64,000 nucleotides of DNA from Incurvaria masculella (GCA_946894095.1 OX335659.1:565501-629500); one strand, 5' to 3'; positions 43,561 to 54,164 are shown, counted from the first letter of the stretch. Notes: a model not told the origin generated them from the letters alone. Program-made: numbers and translations.

Positions 43561-44651
43561 TCCTGCAAATCGAGCGCGACGTAGCGAAATTGACGTTTTT
43601 GACCTGTAAAGTCTACTTTTTAAAGTGAATTAATATATGTGTCATGCTTATTCATGAGATAAATCGTCGCACCCGGGACAAACAGGCGTATCTCATTTTT
43701 ATTAAATTTGCAGTAGAGTTGAAAAAGTGATGGTTTCTCTGTTTTCTTTCATATTTTACTGAATATACTGCAGATGATGCTGAAAAAAATATCCTGGTAA
43801 GAAGCTTTGCCAAGAGTTTAAACATAAATAATAGACCAAATAAATTAATATATGTATTCTATACATCTATATAAAACCTATAATTGTGAGATATGCCTGT
43901 ATGTCCAGAGTGCAACGATGATGAACCACAAAAAAAAACAAATCGTCTGAAACATTTATAGTTTCCAAGCGCGCCGGCTTGAAAACCAAGTAAATAGGTG
44001 CTTACAAACATATATTTTTTAGTGATTATAAGGAACTCGCTAAAACAGTTTTACGGTAATACACTAGATAATAATAAAACATTTGACGTTTCGATTTTTT
44101 TAAGGGTGTTTATTGGAGGTTAGCGTCATCTGGAGCCTTAACGTTTACTTAGTTCGGTATCAGGTTTACATCGTCACAGAGGATTGTTCCTTCTACAGTC
44201 CACACTCCGCACTCCACGCCAAGCGAGACGCGATACGAGCTCCGAGAATAATGGCCCCGTGCAAAATATATGAGAATAAATCCTTACAAAAACTCCATTC
44301 CGTATTCGAGACGCGTCCTGCAAATTTTCCGCTGAGAATTACTCTAGTGCAGCCGATCTGTATTCATGAATGGCTTAGTATTCACACCAAATTTCTCATC
44401 TCGCTAAGAATTATTTCTTCAAATATTTGGAAAGCATTCGCAGAATTGTATATTCCGTTCGTTGGTCGGCCGATGGACAGGCATATTGGCATGAGGTGAT
44501 CTCTTTCTTGTGGTTTATCGACCCGAATAATGTTAAAATTGAATGAATACTGTGTCGGTTCCGGCACCTAAATATTATACGATTGGGCCCACTGCGTTTC
44601 TTCCCGTGCAAGTCGTAAGAGCCGATTAAGGAATTCACGGTTCCTCCGAAA
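43561..44651. other. unannotated, no gene recognised
   Basis: A 128-codon plus frame (44113-44499) begins at a non-ATG codon and shows no known domain. It may be chance. Confidence 0.3.
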
Positions 44652-44815
44652 GTGAATAAACGATAGTTGAAACGGCGATGAAAATTGAATGAGCCATTTT
44701 GCTGTGCAGAATATGGTAGGTCCTGGCATGGAACCTAGTTTTTATGAGTTGTGTTGGGCTTATATCATGACAATAGGTGTGTTATTAGCCATCATGTCGA
44801 GTCGCTTTTTAAAAC
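44652..44815 (+). mobile_element. S1 SINE 3' half
   Basis: GATAGTTGAAACGGCGATGA, GGTCCTGGCATGGAACCTAG, GGGCTTATATCATGACAATA and TTATTAGCCATCATGTCGAG are diverged S1 body and tail. No head is present. Confidence 0.75.
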
Positions 44816-45268
44816 ATCGTTGGTATAAATAAGGAAAGGAAGCTACATAGGTTTTTATATATGTGCAAATCACATTTGTTAAATCCGCAACATATCGCTT
44901 AATACGAAAAAATATATGATCTAATAGTTACTGTGTTAGAAAATGCCAAGTCAGTCTGAAACGAAACACATACCACGGAGAAATTTGTCCCTCGAAGAAT
45001 GGAGTGCATCGATGGAGTGAAAATTTTAAGACGATTTAAAAATAAAAAGAGTAGATTTTTTCTGTATCTATGTTCGCTTAACCTGGCAACCGAAGACAAA
45101 TGAGTAAGCATCTACTTGGTATATAATCAGTGAGCGAGAGTCTTACGAAATATCGTCTGAGTAAATTGTCTCCAAAACTTCCAGATACCAGTGCATGAAA
45201 GCAGAAAATAACTATGAAAAATAATTATTGACCAACACTGCTTGAAAATCTGATGGCATATTATTCTG
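44816..45268. other. unannotated, no gene recognised
   Basis: No repeat or domain was identified. Confidence 0.35.
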
Positions 45269-45762
45269 GAACGTCACGACATTTTTGGTCACGATAAGGT
45301 AAATGGCTGAATCTGGGTTCACATGTTTAAGACCAACCCTCTGATATATGTCGGTCTGCCTGCGCCAAGTGGCTGCCTTATCTAGATAGGCTATATAAAA
45401 TAGATGTTGGTATGTACCTGCTCATGTATATACTGATTGTCTAGGAATATTGATACCTATTAATTATACTTTAATATATCCTAAGTTGTATCTGTAACCT
45501 AAATCGCCTATAACTACGAAATGCAACGAAATATTTGTTCAGTTTTGGTACTGTTAAGCAAGTACGTACTGATACTTTCATGCTTCGTTATTTGCAGCTA
45601 CAGTTATAACTACTTTTTCAGGCGCCTTATTTATGTAAAGCAACCACTTGGTGCAGGCAAACTGACACATTTAGCTTCAGAGGGGTTGTTCTTTACTCTT
45701 TATCCTGTGAATCCATTTTCAGCCATTTACGTTATCGTTACCATTTTTATCGCGACCATCTT
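45269..45762 (+). mobile_element. M5 MITE, near full length
   Basis: Left end GAACGTCACGACATTTTTGG and TCACGATAAGGTAAATGGCT. Right end reversed AAGATGGTCGCGATAAAAAT and GTAAATGGCTGAAAA. The middle shares ACCAACCCTCTGAT and TGCGCCAAGTGG with the other copies. Confidence 0.82.
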
Positions 45763-46299
45763 GTCTACATTGTGAGAAATAGAACATTGCAATCATCTTT
45801 TAAATCAAAGTTCCATATGACTTATTATTAATGTGTATTATTTTATCTATAATTGAACGTCTTTTGAACCTGTTTTGACATATAAATCAAGAAAAATTAA
45901 AACGCACAGACTTAGCTCTCAGTTGATCAATATTATGTGCAAAATTTCAGAACAAAAATCTTAATTTGAATGAGAAAACGGGCACGAGCCATTGTATGGA
46001 ACTCGATCACCTCACTATCCTCTTAAGGACGAGTCGACGGTCGAGTGCCGGGGCTCAGAGCCACCGTGCGGATCCCGTCTCCAGGCTCCAGTCAATCATT
46101 GCCCTCATCTCTGAGTGAGCTATTTATCCGGAGCGGCTGTTATTACGGGAAGCGCGCGCCCATTTGTTCGGCAGTTTCAGTGCTTCGGGGTAAACGAGCG
46201 GGGCACCTGCGGGGCACTTCGGAACGGTGGGAGCGGGGGTGAGGGAGGGGAGGGGGGGGGAATAATGTGGAGCCGGGCCAGTGGTTTGTTTCAGTTTCA
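45763..46299. other. unannotated, GC-rich island 46030-46270
   Basis: Contains GGGAAGCGCGCGCCCATTTG and a G-rich run GGTGAGGGAGGGGAGGGGGG at 46240-46259. TTTCAGTGCTTCGG at 46168 holds an arthropod initiator-like TCAGT. A promoter is possible but unproven. Confidence 0.3.
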
Positions 46300-46521
46300 A
46301 CTTAACTTTAATTTTGTAATTTTACCCTTTGTTGCTATAGCGGCAAAACAAATACACACTCTGTGAAAATTTCAGCTGCCTAGCTGTTATAGTTCATGAG
46401 ATACATACCTGTGACAGACGGACGGACGGACGGACGGACAGACGGACGGACAGACACGGACGGACAGCGGATGCTTAGTAATAGGGTTCCGTTGGCACCC
46501 TTTGCGAAGGGAACCCTAAAA
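46300..46521 (+). repeat. G1 repeat, head-truncated
   Basis: It begins in the AT-rich middle and includes GCTATAGCGGCAAAACAAAT, an expanded GACGGACGGACGGACGGACA tract with one GACACGG variant, and the tail GGGAACCCTAAAA. Confidence 0.85.
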
Positions 46522-46687
46522 GGAGGAGGCACTCAATTCATAATACATACACTAAATAGATTAATACATCACTTTTTAGTGATAACACATACACTGACTG
46601 CAGTGCCGGCCAGTCAGTTTTGCTCACTGATTTTCTAAAACATTATTTAATTTAATTTACGTTCATTAACTCATCTGATTTGAACGC

Positions 46688-46912
46688 AATGGTCCCCTTC
46701 CTTACTTACTAGGTGGGAGGGCTAATCCCGCCCGGGTCGGTACCATCGCATTGAATGAAAGATGGTCAAAGCGGCAATGAAAATTGTCCGTTCAATTTAG
46801 CCGAGCAATATAAGGAAGGTTCTAACATGGCATTTAGTTCCCTTATGATGTGTTAGGCTAATATCATGACATTTTGATATTAGATGTCCATGTCAGTTAC
46901 ACACAAAAAGTA
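46688..46912 (+). mobile_element. S1 SINE body and tail
   Basis: GGTCCCCTTCCTTACTTACT, GGTCGGTACCATCGCATTGA, AAGCGGCAATGAAAATTGTC, GAAGGTTCTAACATGGCATT and TGTGTTAGGCTAATATCATGA without its last base are present. The head is missing. Confidence 0.8.
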
Positions 46913-46957
46913 CATGTCACATGAAAATATACTTTCGTGCCATGTGATTTCGGAACT

Positions 46958-47139
46958 CTGAGGTTGAGATAAATAGTAGTAACAGAAACTAAGGCTAATG
47001 AAATTAGACTAAACTACTTTGTGACGTCACTTTGATATCTTTCGTATGGACGAAATCTCGAAGTAATGCAAAGTGACGTCACAAAGTACTGTTTTTCGTT
47101 AGTGTTAGTTTCTGTTACGACTATTTATCTCAGCCTCAG
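46958..47139. repeat. M10 foldback, arms of about 70-75 bp
   Basis: CTGAGGTTGAGATAAATAGT, AGTAACAGAAACTAAGGCTA and ACTTTGTGACGTCACTTTG pair with reversed CTGAGGCTGAGATAAATAGT, CGTAACAGAAACTAACACTA and ACTTTGTGACGTCACTTTG. The loop is about 35 nt. Single copy in the window. Confidence 0.8.
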
Positions 47140-47223
47140 TTTAATCAGACTGTCACTTCTTGCAGAAACTTTATGAAAAATCCGAATCCTCTCTCCCCCA
47201 GCGCGTCCTGAGCTGCTAGTCCG

Positions 47224-47541
47224 AGTTGTCACCTAAACTGGCGTTTACGGAACTTCGAAGTTCCGTAAAAACGTCAAACTTCATACACATTTTTACTAAA
47301 TATAGTGTGGTTTTACTTCATCAAACTTTCAAAGTCAAACTCGGACTTCCGATGTGTATGAAAACACGGAGTCGGCGTAAACGGAAACGTCGACGTATTT
47401 AAGGCAAGCTGTCAAATCAAACTCGGACTCGCAAATGTTAGTTCGCTTAACGCCCACTGCGCGCGCTCTTCAATTTCTCCATACATTTGAAAACGCCAGT
47501 CGATCGGTTTGCCGTCAGCGCCAATTTAGCTGACAGCTGGG
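47224..47541 (+). mobile_element. M4 MITE, copy 1
   Basis: Direct match to 55466-55770: GTGGTTTTACTTCATCAAAC, GTCAAACTCGGACTTCCGAT, TTCAATTTCTCCATACATTT, GCCAGTCGATCGGTTTGCCG. The right end reversed is TGTCAGCTAAATTGGCG and the left end is TGTCACCTAAACTGGCG. The left arm has lost its CGATCGACTGGCG portion. Confidence 0.8.
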
Positions 47542-47897
47542 ACTACGGGCTCTGAAGACGCTGCGGTACCGGCGAGGGAGGGGGGTGCAGATAGTCCCGA
47601 ATCAATAGACAGGATTGATCGGCGTAATTTCGTTATGGGTTCCGGAAGTTTGGCTGCAGAGCGCCTCGCGGTGGCGGCCCGGCTCTGGCTCGGCTCGGCT
47701 TGGAACCGCTCCAATAAAGTTGCAGCGGCGTCCCGGACTTAGGAGTTGTTGGACGTGAAGAAGCTATTAACAGTACGTACAGCTTTAAAATAAAATTTGA
47801 CCTATCTAGCTGTTTTTAATTTTATGAATTTATTTATTTTTAATTTATTAATTTATTTATATGCAGATAAAATTGTTTACAGGAACTTAAAACACTA
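47542..47897. other. unannotated, GC-rich to 47740
   Basis: GGCGGCCCGGCTCTGGCTCG with a repeated GGCTCGGCTCGGCTTGG at 47686-47702. Possible promoter-proximal DNA; no exon was assigned. Confidence 0.3.
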
Positions 47898-48716
47898 AGC
47901 GTCTCTTCCACTATGTACTGATTAGTTTAATCCTCACATTAAAGGGCATTTCTTACCATCTTGCAATCGATACCAGTGCAAGATAGTCAATACGTTAGTA
48001 ATATAAACCCTTTAAGTGTCAATTAAAATAAATCAGCACTTAAGGTGGCCCAACCCGGCGGCCCTAACTCATTCGCGGGCATGGCACAAAACCGTGCTGT
48101 TGCGCTCTGGGACCTTCTCTGTTTCAAATAATAAGACAGGCTCCGTGATGAGGAAGATGCAACATGTCCACAAAAAAGACAATGTGCATAGTGTATGATT
48201 TGGTAAGATTTACGAAAATTTTAATTTTAAAACGACTTATAGCTAAAAGTAAACCACGACCGTTGTAGTAAAAAATCGAACGAAAACCAAATAGATTATA
48301 AATCTTGATTAAATAAGCTATGTCTGATGACTAATGTTTTTAAGATGTTCTTACTTTATCATTTCGTAATCCACCGCCAAAGTTATTGTATAAAACGCGC
48401 GAAAAATGCGAACTTTCGGACCTTATAACTTAGAAACCAAACACAATTTTACAATGCCAATGGTCATCAGACATCTAGTTCGATCAAATAAAGCTATTTT
48501 GAGCAAAATTTTGGATCTCTGACAAGAAATATGGGCGTGATCTTCTTTCCCCTTTTGTATGGGGAGATGAGCGGGATGGGCCACCTTAATGAAAAATTTT
48601 CACCCAATGCTTAATCGCCACATATTAAGGGCCTTTCTTAGCAGCTTGTAATCAATACCAGTAGAAGATAATCAGGACTTTAAAAATAACGGTCCTTTGG
48701 TGAAAACCAGGCTTAA
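47898..48716 (+). repeat. Rz repeat split by an M1 MITE
   Basis: 47898-48039 and 48590-48716 correspond to Rz units at 39195-39520 (TTAAAGGGCATTTCTTACCA, GATACCAGTGCAAGATA; then CACATATTAAGGGCCTTTCT, TTGGTGAAAACCAGGCTTAA). The insertion point is within CAGCACTTAATGAAAA. Confidence 0.8.
48040..48589 (-). mobile_element. M1 MITE, copy 2, TTAA at both ends
   Basis: The element spans 48044-48585 (542 bp) with TTAA at 48040-48043 and 48586-48589. It is the reverse complement of copy 1 (153-693) at almost full length, apart from small changes. It is nested in Rz, so M1 moved after Rz was in place. Confidence 0.88.
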
Positions 48717-49079
48717 TAATATAAATATAACAAAAATAGTTAGCCATGGTAGCCGACAGAATATTTATGAACTACGAGATAGAGGTACAGTTACTGTTCC
48801 ACCAGCTAGAGCCAAACTCAAGGAAAATGATTTTTATGATGATGAAATGCCAACAGAAATGAAGAAAATTGAAAAAATAATCACTTTGAGCGTGAATTAT
48901 AGGAAAACCTGCAGTACAAAAAAGACGTAGAAAAAAAACTGGTAGTCAAACAGGAGTGTGATTCTGCACAATAAACTAAACAGTCCTACAACTTTTTTCA
49001 ATCAAAAAAAGTTTAAAAAAAGAAGAAAATATTTTAACCTCACGTCATCTTAAAATAATTATATATAATATAAATTAAA
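48717..49079. other. unannotated AT-rich DNA
   Basis: A 77-codon lysine-rich plus frame (48697-48930) lacks known domains and is AT-driven. Confidence 0.35.
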
Positions 49080-49195
49080 TCCTTCTTCCGACGAATATCA
49101 TGACCAATACCTTTTCAGATTACTTTCAAAATCTGATTACATTCCTTCAAATGTAGATGTCGCTGAAACTCAAATTTATCTTAAAATAACTTTGA
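49080..49195. mobile_element. M6 MITE, partial
   Basis: TATCATGACCAATACCTTTT, AGATTACTTTCAAAATCTGA and AATGTAGATGTCGCTGAAAC correspond to the middle and one arm of 52458-52604 reversed. Confidence 0.65.
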
Positions 49196-50129
49196 AAATG
49201 TTGAATTTTTTTATGACAGCATAAGATTATTTATAATAAAATTTCCACGCCCATCGTACCGACCCTAAGTTGATGGCATTTCGCAACCGTCCCCGAAGAC
49301 AGGAGCTCCGGTAGTTCATTTAGGAATAACCGTCTGGAAAGAAATCCACCAATACATTACGAGTACAGAAACAGAATTGTACCTATCGAATCTGATGCAT
49401 TATCCTGTATCTTTGTGCCTAGTGCAATGAGCCAATACTTTTTGGCATATAATCAAAAGTGCTTTTAATCCACTTTTAAAAGTTCTAGTGGGTCTTACAA
49501 GTTGGCATGATACATTTTTTTAGTAAATGTGAGAGATAAGGTCAAAAACGTAAGATTCGATTACGTTTAGTTAGATTTGTATAGATAAATAACTAGTGGC
49601 TCTCTGAGCTTTAGACACGAGGTCTGTCTTTTTGAGCATTTGACATTTTTTAACGTACGGAACGTGGGTACGGAACCTTAAAAACTGGGTCGACTAGAAA
49701 ATTATATATATAAATAAAATCAGTTCAGAAATGCGATCTGTAGAGGAGAACAACGGACATAAGAATGGGAATAAATTCCAATTGTGATAGTCAACCTTTG
49801 TAGACGTCACAATGGTGGTACATAAACTGAAACTGAAATGTAATAGGACACCTTGTCAGTACTTCCGTCAGTTCCTGAAACCCATTACTAAAACTATAGT
49901 TCTTTGAAAATTAGAGCTTCATGTATATTTCGTTTTAATATATCGTTCGCAGTTTGGTGAACCAAAACTATATCGGATTTTGTTTCTGCACAGCCTCTGG
50001 CGCTTGGAGAGGTAGGCGGGAGACCCACCCCGCCAAGTATGTATATATTTTTATTTATTTATAGGTGGCTGTGTTAAGGACCAAACGTGCTCAGAAAAAG
50101 AAAATGTACCTCGCCTCGCGAGGTACATT
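49196..50129. other. unannotated, with a G1 tail scrap
   Basis: GGGTACGGAACCTTAAAAA at 49666-49684 is a G1 tail remnant. Nothing else was recognised. Confidence 0.4.
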
Positions 50130-50176
50130 TCCGCCTAAATGGTTATCGTTACCATTTTTGTCGCGACCTCCTAGTC
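50130..50176 (+). mobile_element. M5 MITE, right end only
   Basis: TAAATGGTTATCGTTACCAT followed by TTTTGTCGCGACCTCCTAGT matches the right terminus of the full copies. Confidence 0.65.
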
Positions 50177-50262
50177 CATCACATAATTTGAGATTGCCAG
50201 TACGTACTGACATTGCAACAACTATTGAAACTTTTATTAAATGATGGTCAAAATCTACGTTT

Positions 50263-50470
50263 ATTTAGGGTTCCGTTCCTCAAAAAGAAACAAATAAAAG
50301 GAACAGGATCACTTCATTGTGCGTCTGTCTGTCTCCCTGTCAAGACAATTTCTCATGAAAGCCTGCAGGTATAAAGGGGAAATTAATATAAAAGTTTGGA
50401 TCAATAGGCTCCTGAAGTTTCGAAAAATTTAGTTACGACGTAAGCGGGTGGCGCTTACAGGGCCGTTTAT
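50263..50470 (-). repeat. G1-related repeat (second subfamily)
   Basis: TTTAGGGTTCCGTTCCTCAA begins like a reversed G1 tail and continues to GCGTCTGTCTGTCTCCCTGT, a degenerate tract. The remainder (AAAAGTTTGGATCAATAGGC) differs from G1 copies here. Confidence 0.5.
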
Positions 50471-50603
50471 GCATATTTTGATCGTCGCATATAAATCAAA
50501 ACATATAGGGTACTTCTTGTTCTCACAGTACATGTAAAGGAAACATCGTTAACCTAACGTTATATCACAAACAAGAGGGGTTTTGCGACGAGAAAGTAAT
50601 GAC

Positions 50604-51209
50604 AGCCTCGGTAGCTCAGTGTGCGACACCTTGCGAATCGATAAGCTGGGGAAGCACCTCTGAGCGCGGCTAGGTTCTGGATGGGTGACCATTTTCAACC
50701 GTTGAGGCTGGACGTGTTTCGGATTCCACGTAAAACTGTAGGTCCCCTTCCTTAATTACTAGGTGATTGGGTTAATCCCGCCCGGGTTGGTACCATCGCA
50801 TTGAAAGAACGATGGTCGAAGCGGCAATGAAAATTGTCCGTGTTTTCCATTCAGTTCAATATAAGGAAGCTCCTGGCATGTCACCTAAATCCCATGTGGT
50901 GTGTTAGGCTAATATCTAACCGTCATTTCGGTATTAGCCATCCATGTGTACAATGTGTATATATGTTGACTTTAACGATTTTTCCCTAGTATATTTTATT
51001 TGATTTGATCGTTGTGACCAACTTGACTATTTTTATATTTAATTTGATGTTATTGTTAGAATGTAAAATGTTAGATTTTTTTGCTATCGAATTTATTGAC
51101 AAGTAATATTAACGACCACCAATGACAATACCTATTTTGTTATATGTGTGTAACTTTGTGTTATGCTAAATAAATACAATACAATACATGTCCAGTTACA
51201 TAAAAAAAA
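50604..51209 (+). mobile_element. S1 SINE, 5S-headed, split by a LINE tail
   Basis: The head shows an A-box-like GGTAGCTCAGTGTGCG and the 5S-like CTAGGTTCTGGATGGGTGAC. The middle 5S segment is more diverged than at 12511. Body and 3' block are normal to CCATCCATGT. The final ATGTCCAGTTACATAAAAAA lies at 51188-51209, after an inserted segment. Confidence 0.85.
50947..51187 (+). mobile_element. LINE-like 3' tail inside S1
   Basis: An AT-rich segment ending AATAAATACAATACAATAC sits inside the last 25 bp of S1. CATGT occurs at both joints, consistent with a short target duplication. No coding part is present; the family is unknown. Confidence 0.6.
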
Positions 51210-51505
51210 CTAATATTTTCATTTTAATATGTACCAAATCCAATTCCGACTTTACGTTACTGTATTGTCCCTGGTCTGCCGTGTATGTATAATCGTAGTC
51301 TCTACAGAAGAGATACCATCAGCTGCAGCCCCGCTGTCGACATTACGATTCAAAGCCGGTCGCGGCTCGTAACATATTGACCGCCTAAAGCCTCAAATGA
51401 AACTTTTCCACCTCATGACTAATCCTACCATTTGTCTGGATCGACCGTGTGGAGCGGAAACGCCAGCCGACGAGGCCGCAGGTCGATAGTGCCAAGGTTG
51501 ACCAA
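51210..51505. other. unannotated, no gene recognised
   Basis: No repeat copy or domain was found. Confidence 0.35.
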
Positions 51506-51698
51506 GGGTCGCCTTCATAAAGTCTAAAAAGCATAAGGTCCAAAACCCAGAACGTCCAAAAGTATGTATTTTTCGTGTGTATTGTAAAATGCATATGATG
51601 TAACCTAACCTAACCCAATTAAAAATATCTGTATTCGTAAGTATTTTGGACGGTATGGATTTTGGACCTTGTGCTTTTTGGACTTTATGATGCGTCCC
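51506..51698. mobile_element. M3 MITE, copy 1
   Basis: Inverted ends: GGGTCGCCTTCATAAAGTCT, AAAAAGCATAAGGTCCAAAA; reversed GGGGGACGCATCATAAAGTC, CAAAAAGCACAAGGTCCAAA. The core holds TAACCTAACCTAACCC. A second copy, same orientation, is at 51967-52170. Confidence 0.85.
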
Positions 51699-51966
51699 CC
51701 TTCCTAATAGCGTAATTCTATTTATTAATAATAGTGTTAGTAATGCTAGATTTTTTAACCATGTGACAGTTTAGTTCTTATATTAAATCGCAATCGCAAA
51801 ATATTGTCATAAAAACAGGTTTTTATGACAATATTTTGTAAAATTAAAAATATGTTAATACAAAATTTGCATCCAAAGATAAGACACGTGTGCAGTTCAC
51901 ATGCGGTAGAAGTGAAGCCTTCTGAAAATTTAATGTGAAATGAAAAAACTGTATGCATAAATGATA
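51699..51966. other. spacer between two M3 copies
   Basis: An inverted pair sits in it: AAATATTGTCATAAAAAC (51798) and GTTTTTATGACAATATTTTG (51819), with almost no loop, giving a short perfect hairpin. No gene. Confidence 0.5.
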
Positions 51967-52170
51967 GGGTCGCCTTCATAAAGTCCAAAAAGCATAAGGT
52001 CCAAAACCCAGAACATCCAAAAGTATGTATTTTTGCGTATATTTATAAATGCAAATATTATAATCTAACCTAACCTAACCTAACCTAATTGAAAAAGTTC
52101 CGTATTCATTAGTGTTTTGGACGATATGGGTTTTGGACCTTGTGCTTTTTGGACTTTATGATGCGTCCCC
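51967..52170. mobile_element. M3 MITE, copy 2
   Basis: Same ends as copy 1. The core has a longer CCTAA run (CTAACCTAACCTAACCTAAC at 52065-52084, plus neighbours), the insect telomere motif. Confidence 0.85.
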
Positions 52171-52457
52171 AAATGATACATCCTGTAGAAATACTGTATT
52201 ATGTATGCTATCTGATCCTCTGGTAGGCTAAATCCTATAATATATGTGTGTGTCCGTCTCTTTTTTCCCTCATCGAGTTTGAAATCACAACGGTACTATA
52301 GTAGTTTTCAATTCAAAAATGAGACGATGAAATAATATTATTTAAATTCAACAGCGTCAAGCAGAGTAGGCATCCATGAAAACATAGATGATTTTGTAAT
52401 GATTTCATTACTATTTTCTAATGCTAGTACGCAATACACAACACTATTATAAACATA
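52171..52457. other. unannotated AT-rich DNA
   Basis: Nothing was recognised. Confidence 0.35.
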
Positions 52458-52604
52458 ATTTGAGTTTGAGGGACATCTACATTTGAAGCATTGTAATGAG
52501 ATTTTGAAAATAATCTGAAAAAGTTTGTGGTCGTGACATGCTTCGAATGTAGATCATTGAAACTCAAATGAATGAGATAACGGTAATGTCGTATCCATTA
52601 AATA
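52458..52604 (+). mobile_element. M6 MITE
   Basis: Arms ATTTGAGTTTGAGGGACATC and reversed ATTTGAGTTTCAATGATCTA; middle TCTGAAAAAGTTTGTGGTCG; outer edge ATGAGATAACGGTAATGTCG then TATCCATTAAAT. Confidence 0.7.
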
Positions 52605-52605
52605 T

Positions 52606-52948
52606 AAAAAAACCGGCCAATTGCGAGTCGGACTCGCACACGAAGGGTTCCGTACCATCGTACAAGATTGAACACCACAAAATCAGGTTTTTGTATGGGG
52701 TTCCCCTTAATTTTTTATGTTATATATATTTTACCTATGTGTTGTTATAGCGGCAAAATAAATACACACTCTGTGAAAATTTCAGCTGCCTACCTATTAC
52801 GGTTCATGAGATAGAGCCCTGTGACAGACGGACAGACGGACGGACGGACGGACGGACGGACGGACGGACGGACGGAATGAACGGACGGATAGCGGAGGCT
52901 TAGTAATAGGGGTCTGTTGGCACCCTTTGGGTACGGAACCCTAAAAAT
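52606..52948 (+). repeat. G1 repeat with the longest microsatellite
   Basis: The intact head follows an A-run. The GACG tract covers about 52823-52890 with one GGAATGAACGGACGGAT interruption. The tail is GGGTACGGAACCCTAAAAA. Confidence 0.9.
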
Positions 52949-53019
52949 ATCAAGTGGTAAGAATCTTTCACATTGCGCGGTCTATACCAAATGACCTATC
53001 ATAGTGAACCCGCTGCGCG

Positions 53020-53200
53020 CCCGGGAAGCGGCAAAGAGGCTCAAACGCCGCGCCCTGAGCCCTTTGCTGGATCGCAGATAGAAAAGGGGACTTTTGGAAT
53101 CGCATCCAATCACGCCGCCGATACGGCGCGGGGCAACGCGGCGCGGGCCGACGGGATCCTCGATAACACCGACGTGTTTCGGCGCCGCCGCTCTATTTGC
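53020..53200. other. CpG-rich island, unassigned
   Basis: CCGATACGGCGCGGGGCAAC and CGGCGCCGCCGC. Plus-strand frames are open (71-90 codons) but show no domain. Candidate promoter or exon region. Confidence 0.3.
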
Positions 53201-53544
53201 TTTACATTTTTTTCCTGTGCTCTACTCTCCGAGTGCTTATTTTGATTTTATTCAGGGTTTTTCGTGTATTCCTCGATTGGGTTCTTACTCTCTTTTATTT
53301 CGAGCGTAGGGGAAAGCAATCGCCTAAATATTGAAAGAAAAACGGATGTACATTTTGTGAGAGACAGACAAAACGGTCCCTTTTTCGGGCACGGAACACG
53401 TAACACGCACTTGTTATTGTATAGCAGAGCTTACGCATGAGAAAGGTTCTTTCAAATGTTTTTTTGGAAGAATCCCAAATCAGCTGTCCTGTTTATTTTT
53501 TTAAATGGGCATTGCTGGCTAATGACACACCAAGTGACACACCT
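53201..53544. other. unannotated, no gene recognised
   Basis: T-rich; no family was found. Confidence 0.35.
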
Positions 53545-53670
53545 GCTATGATTATATGAGCCCAACATACCGTATTCTCGAAGGTAGCAAGCGCAACGAC
53601 AAGAACTGCGAATGCATTCTTGTTGCCGCTTCGGCCATATTTCAATCAATGCGGTGGTAGCAATGTGGGC
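53545..53670 (-). mobile_element. S1 SINE 3' fragment
   Basis: Reversed CCACCGCATTGATTGAAATA, TGGCCGAAGCGGCAACAAGA and TGTTGGGCTCATATAATCAT are diverged S1 body and tail. The GGTCCTGGCATGG block is replaced by unrelated sequence. Confidence 0.6.
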
Positions 53671-53737
53671 AGTATTTAAGTATCCAATCACCTATTCAAT
53701 AAGGAAAATTTTTAATATTTTCTCAAATGTTCGAAAC

Positions 53738-54065
53738 CTTTTTAGGGTTCCGTACCCAAAGGGTGAAAACGGAACCCTATTACTAAGCCTCCGCTGTCCG
53801 TCCGTCCGTCCGTCCGTCCGTCCGTCCGTCCGTCTGTCCGTCTGTCACAGGGCTGTATCTCAGTAACCGTAACAGATAGACAGCTGAAATTTTCACAGAT
53901 TGTGTATTTATTTTGCCGCTATAAGAACAAATAGGTAAGATTATAAAATAATTTAAATTAAAGGGGGCCCCCATACAAAAAACGTGATTTTTTTAATTAT
54001 TTTTTTGTTCGATGGTACGGAACCCTTCGTGTGCGAGTCCGACTCGCACTTGGTCGGTTTTTTTT
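53738..54065 (-). repeat. G1 repeat, full length, inverted to 52606-52948
   Basis: Reversed head AAAAAACCGACCAAGTGCGA, tract GACAGACGGACAGACGGACG onwards (about 53801-53846), tail CGGAACCCTAAAAA. About 790 bp separate it from the opposite copy. Confidence 0.9.
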
Positions 54066-54164
54066 AATGTGTAAAGATGTTTCACAAGTTAAGATTTAAG
54101 CACAGTTTTCAATTTGTTAATAATCTATTTTCATTATTTATTACATAATTTTATTTCTTGAATT

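Noticed and set aside
44113..44499. 128-codon plus frame
   Set aside because: Needs a non-ATG start; no domain recognised; left as unannotated DNA.
46396..46638. Frame with repeated TDGR residues
   Set aside because: Translation of the GACG microsatellite in G1.
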